IMG/VR virus record: IMGVR_UViG_3300046011_007348
Span: 1 to 64,000 of that record
Reading direction: 5' to 3' (one strand)
Source of the DNA: a virus
DNA: 64,000 bases
Numbering within the stretch: position 1 is the first letter of the stretch; each line of letters begins with the position of its first letter. This document shows, in pieces, positions 55,189 to 64,000 of the stretch. Made by a program: the position numbers and the translations under genes. Below the pieces are notes generated by a model that worked only from the letters and a program-made list of their open reading frames with translations, made no database searches and was not told where the DNA came from.

Positions 55189-58100
55189 CTATCTTTTAAG
55201 TATTCCACCCTGTCTTTGTTGACGTTGTATTTCTACTATTACTGCTGTTTTAATAGCACTCTGCATCGCATTTGGATCTATGGACGGTGATTTGTCACCA
55301 TCTTGACTTTCAATCGTTATAGGCACATTTACAGTTGTATTTGTTGTTGGTTGATTAATATTTCCTAGTCCAGGAGATGGGGGAATAACTCCACCACTTG
55401 CAAAGTTCATTATGTTTCTTACTTTTAATTCGCTATTGCTTACGTTGCCTCCCATGGCATAGTTCATTACGGATTCAATATTGTTGTTTTTAATTGCTTT
55501 ATCTAATCCCATCGACTGGAACTTAGCATTGTCAGCAACACTCAACACTCTTTCTCCTGGCGTTAATACTGCTACTACTGGTGTTATTCCTCCATTTGCA
55601 GCTTTCTCTCTGACAATTGCTTCATTTAATGATTGAATTATGCCTCCACCAGCATAGTTCTTGATTACTCCTCCTTTGTATTGGCTGGATACTTCGCCTC
55701 CATCGTTGGCACTTGGGACTTCGCCGCCGCTATTTCCTCCAAATATTCCTCCAATTGATTTGAATAATGAATCAAGAATCCCTCCTGCTCCTACTAATGA
55801 TTGCATTAATGATTTGATAGCTATGTTGATAAGTCCGTTTAGCATGTTTTTAGCTAGGTTGTTTAAGACATCGTCTAGTTTTTGGACACCCATTATTACG
55901 TCTGTAAGCCCAGCTGATAAATCATTGATCAAAGAATCTCTAACCATTTGACGGATTGTCGAAACTACATCCTTAGCTGCGTTTTTAGACTCTTCTAGTT
56001 TTGCTTTGTATTTTTCTTCAATCTCCTTAGTTCTTTCTTCATATTCCTTGTCATCTATATCCCCCCCCTCTTTTTCTTTCTTTGCTTTATCTAGTTCGTC
56101 TTGTTTCTCTTTTTTTAAACGCTCTTCATCCATCCTCCGTTGTTCTGCATTTATTTGAAACTGATTGCCACCTTTGTCTCTATATATATTTAATCTTGTT
56201 TGAGCCGTTTCTTGTTTCATGGCAATGACAGTTTGCTTAATATCTTTTGTTAAATCTGTCATTAACTTGGTTTGCATTTCTTGGTTTTTCCGTACAAGAT
56301 CTGTTCTTTGTTCCTCATTCAACAAAACGCTTGCATTAATTTGAGCCTCACGCAAAGCAGTTGCTTTCTCGATTTCATACCGTCTTGATGCAAATTCACT
56401 TTTAGAAAAATTATAGTCAACAGAGTTCATTAAATCTCTTCTTTCAAACCTCCTGTCTACTTCTGTTTTAGTTTCGTTAGCTTTATCAATTTCAAGCTGA
56501 GATTGGTTTTGTATTCTTTTTATTCTAGTAATTTCTCTATATTTTTCTATTCTTGCCTCTGCGTCTACTGAGGTTAATAGTCCTTTTGCTACTAACTCCT
56601 TTGTGTTTAATTCATATTGTGATAAAGCATCTTCAATTTGAAGTTTTCTCTCTTCAAATTGCAACTCTGGCACTGAACGGATATTTAATAACTGCATTTG
56701 GTTAAATGGCATAAGTCCTTCAGCGAAAGAATTTTGTATTTGCGAATCTTGTGTTACAGGGAAATAAGTATTGCCTTCCAATTTGTATTCATCCATACCA
56801 CCAAATCCAAATTTGCTTCTAGGCTTCATTAGTTCCGTTAAATTATTAAATCTTGGTTCATTGGGGTTTGCTGTTGGCTTTTTCAGCTCTTCAATTAACC
56901 GTAAACCCTTCAATTCATCTACTAATTTAGCATTCTCCTTAATACTTTGATTAAACTTTGGTATATCTGAATGCAATTTATCAACATCTATGTTATATTG
57001 CTTAATGTCTGAGTCAGTCATCTGGATTGCTTTAGGATATATTTCCTGTAGCCTTAAGACTTCTTTGTCCAATCTTTGTCCTTCCGTCTTTTGCTTTTGA
57101 AAGATTTCTTCTAGGTATCCCTTTTGTTGTTCTGGTGTCGTAAAATCAATTGTCCCTACTCGTTTGATACTAAACTTTGGATCTACTTGTTCTTGGAATT
57201 TTATTTTCCCCCCAGAATACTCTCCTATCTCTCTACCCTTTTGACTTATATCTAATTCAGCTTGTCTTAAAACATTATCCGAATCTCTTATTTTAGATCT
57301 ATTCTCATACTCTCTTCTAAGCCTAGACATTGCTTTAGTTAATTTAATCCTTTCTTCAATTTCTTTCTTTTGAACGTCTATCGACTTCAAGGTAGTATCT
57401 AAAGTTGCTATATCCACTTTGAATCGAGAGGCTAATCGTTGTTCGTCTTTGTTAAGGCGATCTAGATATTTCTCTCTTTGTTTTACATCTGTGATTTGCT
57501 CAAGCCCTTTCCTGAGTGGGTTAAACAAAGCTAACGTATCAGTTAGTTTACCATCGGTTCCTTTTACAAAGGATTGTCTAAGAGAATTTAATCTCTCTTG
57601 GATATCTTGTCTTGTATCATTTAACTTATTAAGAGTGTCGGTTAACTTTATGCTTTCGGGTGTTAGTGGATCGGGTAATTTATCAGGAGAATATTCGTTA
57701 AGTATGTCAGAAAACGATCTTACTAAACTATTAGTGGAATCCCTAGACTCTCTGATTGTTTTTTTAGTATTTTTAAAGAAATTATCAAGATTACGAATAA
57801 CTGATGCTTCGTTTTGTTTTCTTAAAGCTTCAGCACGCTTTTTGTTTGCTTCATCTTGTTGTTTAAGAATCTCTTCCCTTTGTTTTTGAGAATCTGCGAT
57901 AGCACCAGTGTTTACGCCAGCAGATGGAGAAGTAGAGCCAGTATTAGCAGCGCCAGTATTGGCAGTCTCAGGATTATAGCTTCTAGCTCTCTGGAAAGTT
58001 TTCATGCTATCGCTATCTCCTACAAATCGCCAGTGCCATGGTTCATAATCTATACCTTGACGATTATTCTGAGGAAAAGATAATTCAAAGCCAAAACGAG

Positions 58101-61100
58101 CAGCGTTAGATTGTAACCATGAAAATGCTTTTGTTTTTTCAAATGTGGAATTGAGATTAGTTCCTGGTGCTGCTTTATCACCAATATCGACAGCATATCC
58201 TGTATGATGCTCACTATAACCCGGAGGAGCGCTAACTTTTGCTCTTTGTTCTGGAGTTTGATTGCGTTGGGCAGCTACTCCAAAAAACAATTGTCGTTGC
58301 TGTTGAATGGAACGAAAACCAGAAATAGGAACTAGAACTACACCTTCCTCTTTAGCTCTTCGTGCCATGTATTCAAATTTTTCAGCAGCAATTTGCCGTA
58401 GTTTAATTTTCCCGTCAGTTGTGATAGGACTTAGCTCTTTCAGAGGTGCTTCGTTATAAGCTAAATGCCCATACTTGCTTTCATTGTTACTTGATGTGGT
58501 GTTTGACGCACTCCCTGCTCTAGCAGAAGCTGATGGCACAACAGCAGATATTGGCGTTTGCCCAGTTATAAAAGGTGTAGGATCTATTGCCCGTCCATTA
58601 ACCCTTATCTCAAAATGCAAATGAGGGCCGGTGCCTACTCCTGTATTGCCTAATTTTCCTATTTGTTGTCCAGCTTGAACAACGTCCCCAACCCGAACCA
58701 ACATTTCAGATAAGTGTGCATATCGCGTTTCAAGTTTTTTATTGTCTGGTGTTGTATGTTCTATGTAAATTACCTTTCCATAGGCACCCTGAGTTTTAGC
58801 AATTTTTACTATGCCAGGTAAGCTAGAAACAATAGGTTCCCCAATTTGTCCAGCAAAATCCCTTCCTGCATGCCTTCTACCAGGACGAGGATCTCCAAAG
58901 TGCCCCCCGGGTACAGTCCTTCCTCTGTTTGGGTGCGGATGCACAAAACTACTAACGCTAGATGGTGGGTTTTGTGATGCACCGAAAAAACTAAATAAAG
59001 AAGAAAACACGCCTTGAACACCGTTAGAGTTAGATGAATTACTAGATGTCGAAGAGTTGTTAGTAGGAGTTGATGGAGCCGGTGTTGCATTAGAATAAGG
59101 ATCTATTTTTATGCCCGCAGATCTCTCTAATAAATCAACAGTTTGTTGCAAGCTAACATTCATATTAGAAACAGATTCATTAGCTTTTACCATATTTTCA
59201 TTTAATTTTTCGGTGTTTTTATTAGCCTCCCCCGACTCTTTAACAGTTTGTTGAGTCTGTTGAGTTACTTTTGCCGCTGATGCTCTAACTGCATTTATTA
59301 AAGCCTCTAGTTCTTTGCTTGATTGTGTAAAAGCTTGTTTCATATCAGACTCAATATCTTCTGTGACTCCAATAATGTCTTTACCAGAAGGCAATGTCCT
59401 TATAAGTTCTCTTGCTTCTATTTGGCTATCTTTAATTCTATTTTTAAAATCTAAGCTAGTTCTTTCAGTATCTATTTGACTTAAAGCGGTTTGGTTTAAT
59501 TGTTCTATGATAGATACCAACCCATCTATATATCTAGTAAATTCAGTGTCTCCTAATCCGGTTAACGCTTCATTAATTTTGGTTTTAAAGTTAGCGTTTT
59601 GTATTTCTTGGTTAGCTTTTTTAATCTCTAATCGCCCTTGATCTATCTCTTTAGTAACAGAACGAACGTAATCATCTACCTGTTTTTGTTGTTGTCTTAA
59701 AGACTCTTTTAAATCATATCTGCTTTTAGCTAATGAACTGCGAGCGGTAGCAAGGCTCGTGGCATCATCTTGAGTTTGTTTTCTTAATTCAGTTATTTTA
59801 TCTTTAGCTTCAGTATTAAGATTGCTATCAGGTATTGTACTGAGTAAATCCAAAGCTGCCTTTCTCATTGTGAATAAACGAGACAACCCAGACACTCTTT
59901 GTTCTTGTGATATTATCCCAGATCTCCGTGTTGCATAATCAACATCCCCAGGATTAGCACCGGAGCTATATATCCTTTCCTCTCTAAGTGCAGTAGATCT
60001 ATCAATGTTTGCAGAAAACCTGTCGTAAGCAGCTTGAAATCTATTTAATGCAGATAAAGTATCTTTGTAAACTTGTTCTAAAGGATTAACAGGGACACTT
60101 TTTTCAATGATTTGCTTTGCTTCCTGTGCAAAATCTTTCATCTCTTTAGCTATTTGCAGATAAGCACCTCTCACGGGTGCTGGAACAGTTTTTGCCGCAT
60201 CCTCTAGTTTTTTCGCTTCTTCCAGTAAAACATTAGCCGAATTAGCGTTGGCTTCTACATCCTTAGCCAACTCTTTTCTTAATGCAAGTCTCTGAACTAT
60301 TTGTTTAGATAAATCCGCAGCCCTCTTTTTTGACTCTGGGGTATTTTGTTGAGTTGCTTTTGATTTTTCAACAGATAAACCTAATACTTCTATGTCAATT
60401 TGTTTTAATCTATCAGCAACGTCTTTTACCCTAGCTTTATATTTGTTTTGAGTTTCCTTGGTTAACCCTAAGTTACCAAATTCTTTTTTGCTACTTTGTA
60501 AAACAGAATCAAAGTAATCTAAATTATCAATTACCTGTTTAACTCCAAGTGTAATATCGTAATCAGTATCAGATACAAGTCCTTTTATATCATATTTTTT
60601 AAGAATTGCTTTTTGTTTAGGAGAGATTTTATCAGTTGCATATTCTCCCCCGAATCCAGTATTAATATTTTTATCAAGGCCACGCCTCCTGTTTTCCCCT
60701 TCTCTCTGCGCTACAATCTCTTCGTATTTGTTGTACTCCATTAACCCCAAACTGTTTTTATCTATTTCACCTCTTAATGCTTTATTTACATTTTTGACAA
60801 AATCGTCTGTAGTATATCCTTCTTCTTTCATCCCAAAAACATAAAAAATATCAAGCTGAAGCCCTTTTGAGGGAATAGAATCAGCAACGTTTTTATATCC
60901 TTTAGCCAACTCCTTGCTGCTTTTTTGGTTAACTTTAGAAGCTTCATCAACTTTTGCTAATGAATTACTAATACTTCCCAAAGCTCCATTAACAGATCTA
61001 GCCATTTCGCTAATGCTTTTCTGCATGGGGTTAGAAAAATCACTTCTAGCTAAAAACATAAAGGCTAGTGCTATACCAGCTTCTATCCCAATTTTTGCTA

Positions 61101-63978
61101 AGCTTTTTAATGATTTCATTAAACCTGCAAGCATTTGAGACAAAGCTTGTCCCCATGCTGCTCTAGCGCTACTTGCAAGCATTCCATCGGAGCTAAATAA
61201 AAGAGTAAATGCTTTTATAATTCCAACAGATGTAATTGTTTTCCCCAGTGAAGTAAGTGATGCTCCAATTGCGTTTAAGCCTCCAACAACACCTTGAGTC
61301 CATGCAAAATTTAGAGCAGCTTTTAGCCCTTTAAAACCATTTCCTACAAGTTGGAATAATCCAACAAAAGAAGCCCCAATTCCTTGCCAAAATCCAGCCT
61401 TAAAGCCAGCTGTTATATTTGCCATAAAACCTGCAAACGCTGCTTTTGTTGCGCTAATTCCATCTATAAAACCACCAAATATTGCAGATGCCCCGATTGT
61501 GGCTGGAAGCTGCTTAAAAAATCCAGTAAAAGAAGCCCATAGCCCTTTCATCTGAGTAGCTATTGTTGTTTTGGCAGAATAAAAAGCATATGCTATTTCA
61601 TCTTGTAATCTAGTTCCTATGGGTGAACGTTGTTTAGACTCGACTTGAGCAGATAAGTCAAAAGTGTTTGTGAATAAAGACTGTATTCCTTTTGGAGAAA
61701 TTGCTTCATTTTTCATCCCTACTAAAGACACTCTTATCCCATTAAGTCCCTGTAATAACCCCTTAAACATTGGCATCCCAAAATGTTTTGTAAGGGTAAT
61801 TAATTGCTCAAACATTAAAACTAAAGCAAGCAGTTCAATTACACCAGAAGGAATAACTTTAGTTATATTGCCGATTCCATCAATAAAAGACTTAAAGGGG
61901 TTTTCACTTGGCTTTCCTACAATAGTATCAAACAACCCTTTCCCAGTAATTTTTCGTTTTACACTATCCAAACTACTTAAAAACCATAGAATTCCATTAC
62001 TTACGCCTTCATACATGTTTTGCATTAATGTCTTCTGAGCGCCTAAAAAATCATCTAAAACATCAGCTAAAATGCCTAAGAAAAATGGCCCTAACGCACC
62101 CATAAGCGCGGCAATACCCGCCGTTAACAAACCAGATATATTCATTAAAAAAGTTTTTACTGGGTTCATTTTTAATAAGAAAACTAACCCAACTCCAAGA
62201 GTGGCAGTTACACCAATAACAAAGGAGCTAAAAATTTTGATTATATCGTCTAGGATTGCATTTATTGCGGACGCTATGTTTGAAAAGATATCAACTACAA
62301 ACGAAAATAATCCACCAAAAGCATTGACTAATTTAATAGACATTTCCATCCCAATGTTTTGCAATCTAGTTAGTGAGATAGAAAACCCTTCAGCTCCTTT
62401 TGCCGCCCCGCTATAGTCTATTTTTAATTGTTTTGCAACTTTGGGTAATACTTCTTCTGCTAGCAAACTACCTGCTGAGGACATTTCTATTAATTGGGGT
62501 ATAGAAATGTCTAGTGCCTTTGCAAATATACCCATAGCGGGAGGGAATCTTTCACCCAGCTGCTGTCTTAATTCTTCCATGGAAATTTTGCCCTTGGACA
62601 GCATTTGAGTATAAGCCATAAATACTAACTCAGCGTCTTGCCCAGATATTCCTAGCGCGCCTAGTGATGCACTAATACCTTCAAATAAATCCCTAGCGCC
62701 TTCACCTTCTAATTTTGTTCCTCTAGCTGCAATAGCAATTTGGCTGTAAGCCTGAGTAGCTGCTTTAGCTGGAACGTTTAAGGCTTTGGCTGTGTTCATT
62801 GCATAATTAAGCTCTGCTTTCCCGCCTTCTTTTGAGCCACCCAAAAAGTTTAATCGCCTTTGTAATGGCTCTAACTCCAGCATGGCCTTAACAAGAGACT
62901 GTATTTGATTTCTAACCATAAATACAGCCCCACCAATAGCTCCAAATAACGGAAGCAAAGGTGTTACCAATGGTAATAAAGTTGTGGCAAAAGTTGTGAT
63001 AGGAGCAAATACACTAGCGGCAGAAACAATAAATGAAAGCATATTCTTTTGAATATCCTCCCTTTCGTCTGGCGCAAAGTTTTTCATTTTATCTCGCTTG
63101 AATTGAGCGCCAATTGCATTCCAGAAATCTTTAAAAACGTTTTTAGGTACGACTATACCTCTTTTCCATTGAGTAACTATCTGATCCCAAATTTCTTTTG
63201 GGTTTTCAGCTCCTAATGCTTTTCTAACTTCTCTTTTAACGTCAGAACCAACATTTTTCCAGTTGGCAACAGCTTCATTAAACCCTTTAATTATGGCTTT
63301 ACCAATATTTAACCCTTCCTGAGTAAATGCTTTGTGAAAAGCAGATATACCCAAAAGCAGAGCTGTTATTGCCATTTTTACCTGAGCTGTGTCTATTTTT
63401 ATCCCCATAGTTGCGGCAACGTTTTGAAGCCCACTCGTCTTAAATAACTGTTGGGCTGTACGTGCTGTCATATTAACAGCGCCTTCAACATTCCCAGACG
63501 CATAAGCATTGGCTATCCTAACAGCTCTACCACCCAATCCATTGGTAGCAGAAAGCATTCCAGAATCAACAATTTTATTTATTAAAAAGTCTCTAATACT
63601 GTTAACAATCTTGCTATTTTTTTCTAAAATCCCTCTCAATAAATTACTATTCCCAGGGTTTTTAATAGTAAAACTATCAAACAGTGTTCTTAAAACTTGT
63701 CTAGCTAAGTCTTTAGCACCTGTTCCTTCTATACCAATAGAACTTATGTTTGTTTTAATTTGATTTTGAAGAGTTTGGGTTAAATTTTCCCTAGGGACAT
63801 TTTCCCCAAGTGCTGGTAATTTATCGCCATACACAGAACTAGCAAAACCAGCTACTTTTCGTCCAGCTTGCGCTAAAAAGGGTATGCTAGACAACGTTTT
63901 AAAAAATGGGTTTTCGCTACCTATAAACAATCTAAATAGCTTGCTTATTCCAAAAGCTTGTCCCCCTTTATCTCCCAT
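55189..63978 (-). CDS. Tail tape measure protein with M23 and M15 peptidase domains
   Basis: At least 2,929 residues, implying a very long tail. Residues 300-560 are the tape-measure region (FGAIGGAVFMVRNQIQSLVK, then GISASLGALGISGQDAELVF, then LRQQLGERFPPA). Several hydrophobic stretches follow (500-900). Residues 1690-1800 are an M23 endopeptidase (RRHAGRDF with zinc His and Asp, GPHLHFEIR). Residues 1840-2000 are an M15B VanY-like D,D-carboxypeptidase (SGFRSIQQQR, SEHHTGYAVDIGD, EPWHWRF). Long coiled coils fill the rest. The frame stays open to the window edge, so the start could lie upstream of the ATG at 63978; an AGGGA site favours 63978. Confidence 0.92.
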   Translation of the reverse strand: MGDKGGQAFGISKLFRLFIGSENPFFKTLSSIPFLAQAGRKVAGFASSVYGDKLPALGENVPRENLTQTLQNQIKTNISSIGIEGTGAKDLARQVLRTLFDSFTIKNPGNSNLLRGILEKNSKIVNSIRDFLINKIVDSGMLSATNGLGGRAVRIANAYASGNVEGAVNMTARTAQQLFKTSGLQNVAATMGIKIDTAQVKMAITALLLGISAFHKAFTQEGLNIGKAIIKGFNEAVANWKNVGSDVKREVRKALGAENPKEIWDQIVTQWKRGIVVPKNVFKDFWNAIGAQFKRDKMKNFAPDEREDIQKNMLSFIVSAASVFAPITTFATTLLPLVTPLLPLFGAIGGAVFMVRNQIQSLVKAMLELEPLQRRLNFLGGSKEGGKAELNYAMNTAKALNVPAKAATQAYSQIAIAARGTKLEGEGARDLFEGISASLGALGISGQDAELVFMAYTQMLSKGKISMEELRQQLGERFPPAMGIFAKALDISIPQLIEMSSAGSLLAEEVLPKVAKQLKIDYSGAAKGAEGFSISLTRLQNIGMEMSIKLVNAFGGLFSFVVDIFSNIASAINAILDDIIKIFSSFVIGVTATLGVGLVFLLKMNPVKTFLMNISGLLTAGIAALMGALGPFFLGILADVLDDFLGAQKTLMQNMYEGVSNGILWFLSSLDSVKRKITGKGLFDTIVGKPSENPFKSFIDGIGNITKVIPSGVIELLALVLMFEQLITLTKHFGMPMFKGLLQGLNGIRVSLVGMKNEAISPKGIQSLFTNTFDLSAQVESKQRSPIGTRLQDEIAYAFYSAKTTIATQMKGLWASFTGFFKQLPATIGASAIFGGFIDGISATKAAFAGFMANITAGFKAGFWQGIGASFVGLFQLVGNGFKGLKAALNFAWTQGVVGGLNAIGASLTSLGKTITSVGIIKAFTLLFSSDGMLASSARAAWGQALSQMLAGLMKSLKSLAKIGIEAGIALAFMFLARSDFSNPMQKSISEMARSVNGALGSISNSLAKVDEASKVNQKSSKELAKGYKNVADSIPSKGLQLDIFYVFGMKEEGYTTDDFVKNVNKALRGEIDKNSLGLMEYNKYEEIVAQREGENRRRGLDKNINTGFGGEYATDKISPKQKAILKKYDIKGLVSDTDYDITLGVKQVIDNLDYFDSVLQSSKKEFGNLGLTKETQNKYKARVKDVADRLKQIDIEVLGLSVEKSKATQQNTPESKKRAADLSKQIVQRLALRKELAKDVEANANSANVLLEEAKKLEDAAKTVPAPVRGAYLQIAKEMKDFAQEAKQIIEKSVPVNPLEQVYKDTLSALNRFQAAYDRFSANIDRSTALREERIYSSGANPGDVDYATRRSGIISQEQRVSGLSRLFTMRKAALDLLSTIPDSNLNTEAKDKITELRKQTQDDATSLATARSSLAKSRYDLKESLRQQQKQVDDYVRSVTKEIDQGRLEIKKANQEIQNANFKTKINEALTGLGDTEFTRYIDGLVSIIEQLNQTALSQIDTERTSLDFKNRIKDSQIEARELIRTLPSGKDIIGVTEDIESDMKQAFTQSSKELEALINAVRASAAKVTQQTQQTVKESGEANKNTEKLNENMVKANESVSNMNVSLQQTVDLLERSAGIKIDPYSNATPAPSTPTNNSSTSSNSSNSNGVQGVFSSLFSFFGASQNPPSSVSSFVHPHPNRGRTVPGGHFGDPRPGRRHAGRDFAGQIGEPIVSSLPGIVKIAKTQGAYGKVIYIEHTTPDNKKLETRYAHLSEMLVRVGDVVQAGQQIGKLGNTGVGTGPHLHFEIRVNGRAIDPTPFITGQTPISAVVPSASARAGSASNTTSSNNESKYGHLAYNEAPLKELSPITTDGKIKLRQIAAEKFEYMARRAKEEGVVLVPISGFRSIQQQRQLFFGVAAQRNQTPEQRAKVSAPPGYSEHHTGYAVDIGDKAAPGTNLNSTFEKTKAFSWLQSNAARFGFELSFPQNNRQGIDYEPWHWRFVGDSDSMKTFQRARSYNPETANTGAANTGSTSPSAGVNTGAIADSQKQREEILKQQDEANKKRAEALRKQNEASVIRNLDNFFKNTKKTIRESRDSTNSLVRSFSDILNEYSPDKLPDPLTPESIKLTDTLNKLNDTRQDIQERLNSLRQSFVKGTDGKLTDTLALFNPLRKGLEQITDVKQREKYLDRLNKDEQRLASRFKVDIATLDTTLKSIDVQKKEIEERIKLTKAMSRLRREYENRSKIRDSDNVLRQAELDISQKGREIGEYSGGKIKFQEQVDPKFSIKRVGTIDFTTPEQQKGYLEEIFQKQKTEGQRLDKEVLRLQEIYPKAIQMTDSDIKQYNIDVDKLHSDIPKFNQSIKENAKLVDELKGLRLIEELKKPTANPNEPRFNNLTELMKPRSKFGFGGMDEYKLEGNTYFPVTQDSQIQNSFAEGLMPFNQMQLLNIRSVPELQFEERKLQIEDALSQYELNTKELVAKGLLTSVDAEARIEKYREITRIKRIQNQSQLEIDKANETKTEVDRRFERRDLMNSVDYNFSKSEFASRRYEIEKATALREAQINASVLLNEEQRTDLVRKNQEMQTKLMTDLTKDIKQTVIAMKQETAQTRLNIYRDKGGNQFQINAEQRRMDEERLKKEKQDELDKAKKEKEGGDIDDKEYEERTKEIEEKYKAKLEESKNAAKDVVSTIRQMVRDSLINDLSAGLTDVIMGVQKLDDVLNNLAKNMLNGLINIAIKSLMQSLVGAGGILDSLFKSIGGIFGGNSGGEVPSANDGGEVSSQYKGGVIKNYAGGGIIQSLNEAIVREKAANGGITPVVAVLTPGERVLSVADNAKFQSMGLDKAIKNNNIESVMNYAMGGNVSNSELKVRNIMNFASGGVIPPSPGLGNINQPTTNTTVNVPITIESQDGDKSPSIDPNAMQSAIKTAVIVEIQRQQRQGGILKR

Positions 63979-64000
63979 TTTATCTTCCCTGCCTAAATCA

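Noticed and set aside
58809-59090. Second reverse-strand frame inside the tape-measure gene
   Set aside because: It is out of frame with the M23 peptidase domain, whose zinc motifs show that the long frame is the real one.
61664-62416. Forward-strand frames opposite the tape measure (61664-62038 and 62072-62416)
   Set aside because: Shadow frames favoured by hydrophobic codons on the other strand; no start signals.
1-64000. tRNA genes, CRISPR arrays, integrase or attachment sites
   Set aside because: No cloverleaf-like intergenic segment, no regularly spaced repeats and no recombinase were seen. The gaps between genes are short and were read individually.
1-64000. Absence of the cyanobacterial HIP1 octamer GCGATCGC as host evidence
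   Set aside because: I noticed no copy while reading, but I did not count exhaustively, and phages often avoid such sites, so it is no evidence either way.

Overview
The window looks like 64 kb from the genome of a large, AT-rich tailed phage of siphovirus type (long non-contractile tail), most likely infecting a filamentous cyanobacterium. The siphovirus call rests on lambda-like tail-tip genes (gpI, gpJ, gpK, gpL and gpM types), a very long tape-measure gene and three tail-tube genes. The cyanobacterial host is an inference. It rests on the intein-rich class II ribonucleotide reductase, sigma70-like promoters next to many genes without clear ribosome sites, and overall gene style. No integrase, tRNA, CRISPR array or insertion sequence was seen.

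Layout. 1-4.6 kb: the 3' part of an adenosylcobalamin-type (class II) ribonucleotide reductase gene broken by three inteins, then a TPR protein. 4.6-7.9 kb: a DnaQ-like exonuclease, a ribbon-helix-helix protein and a run of small unknown proteins that includes two families duplicated in tandem. 8-12.8 kb: replication and recombination (putative initiator or loader, DnaB helicase, zinc-ribbon protein, ERF-type annealing protein, and a bacterial-type DNA polymerase III beta clamp on the opposite strand). 12.8-17.3 kb: head genes (terminase, portal, MuF-like protein, putative prohead protease). 17.2-27.4 kb: a reverse-strand cassette of adhesin and fibre genes headed by an XRE regulator, lying between the protease and the major capsid gene. 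27.5-37.5 kb: capsid, connectors, tail completion, three tail-tube paralogues, and a tail assembly chaperone with an apparent -1 frameshift. A sigma factor fused to an IS1 InsA-like zinc ribbon and helix-turn-helix sits inside this run on the reverse strand, next to a DUF3310 gene behind a terminator-like leader. 37.5-42.8 kb: small reverse-strand genes, an HNH protein, a peptidoglycan-binding M15 peptidase (endolysin candidate) and a superfamily 2 helicase. 42.4-49 kb: tail-tip genes split over two strands, with the gpI-like and gpM-like genes starting back to back on one CATG. 49-53.8 kb: a compact operon of DNA-binding proteins, small membrane proteins and a membrane-anchored FtsK/SpoIIIE-type translocase, flanked by iteron-like repeats and possibly using a second -1 frameshift. 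53.9-64 kb: dCTP deaminase, a membrane protein and a tape measure of at least 2,929 residues carrying M23 and M15 peptidase domains.

How it works together. The reductase, dCTP deaminase, helicase, clamp, exonuclease and annealing protein would make nucleotides and a partly independent replisome. The sigma fusion is a candidate switch for phage transcription. The head and tail genes assemble the particle, the fibre cassette gives host range, and the tape-measure peptidases plus the M15 enzyme handle the wall at entry and lysis. The FtsK module has no ordinary role in a lytic siphovirus and is the best candidate here for an undescribed system: a plasmid-like segregation or septum-associated DNA transport device.
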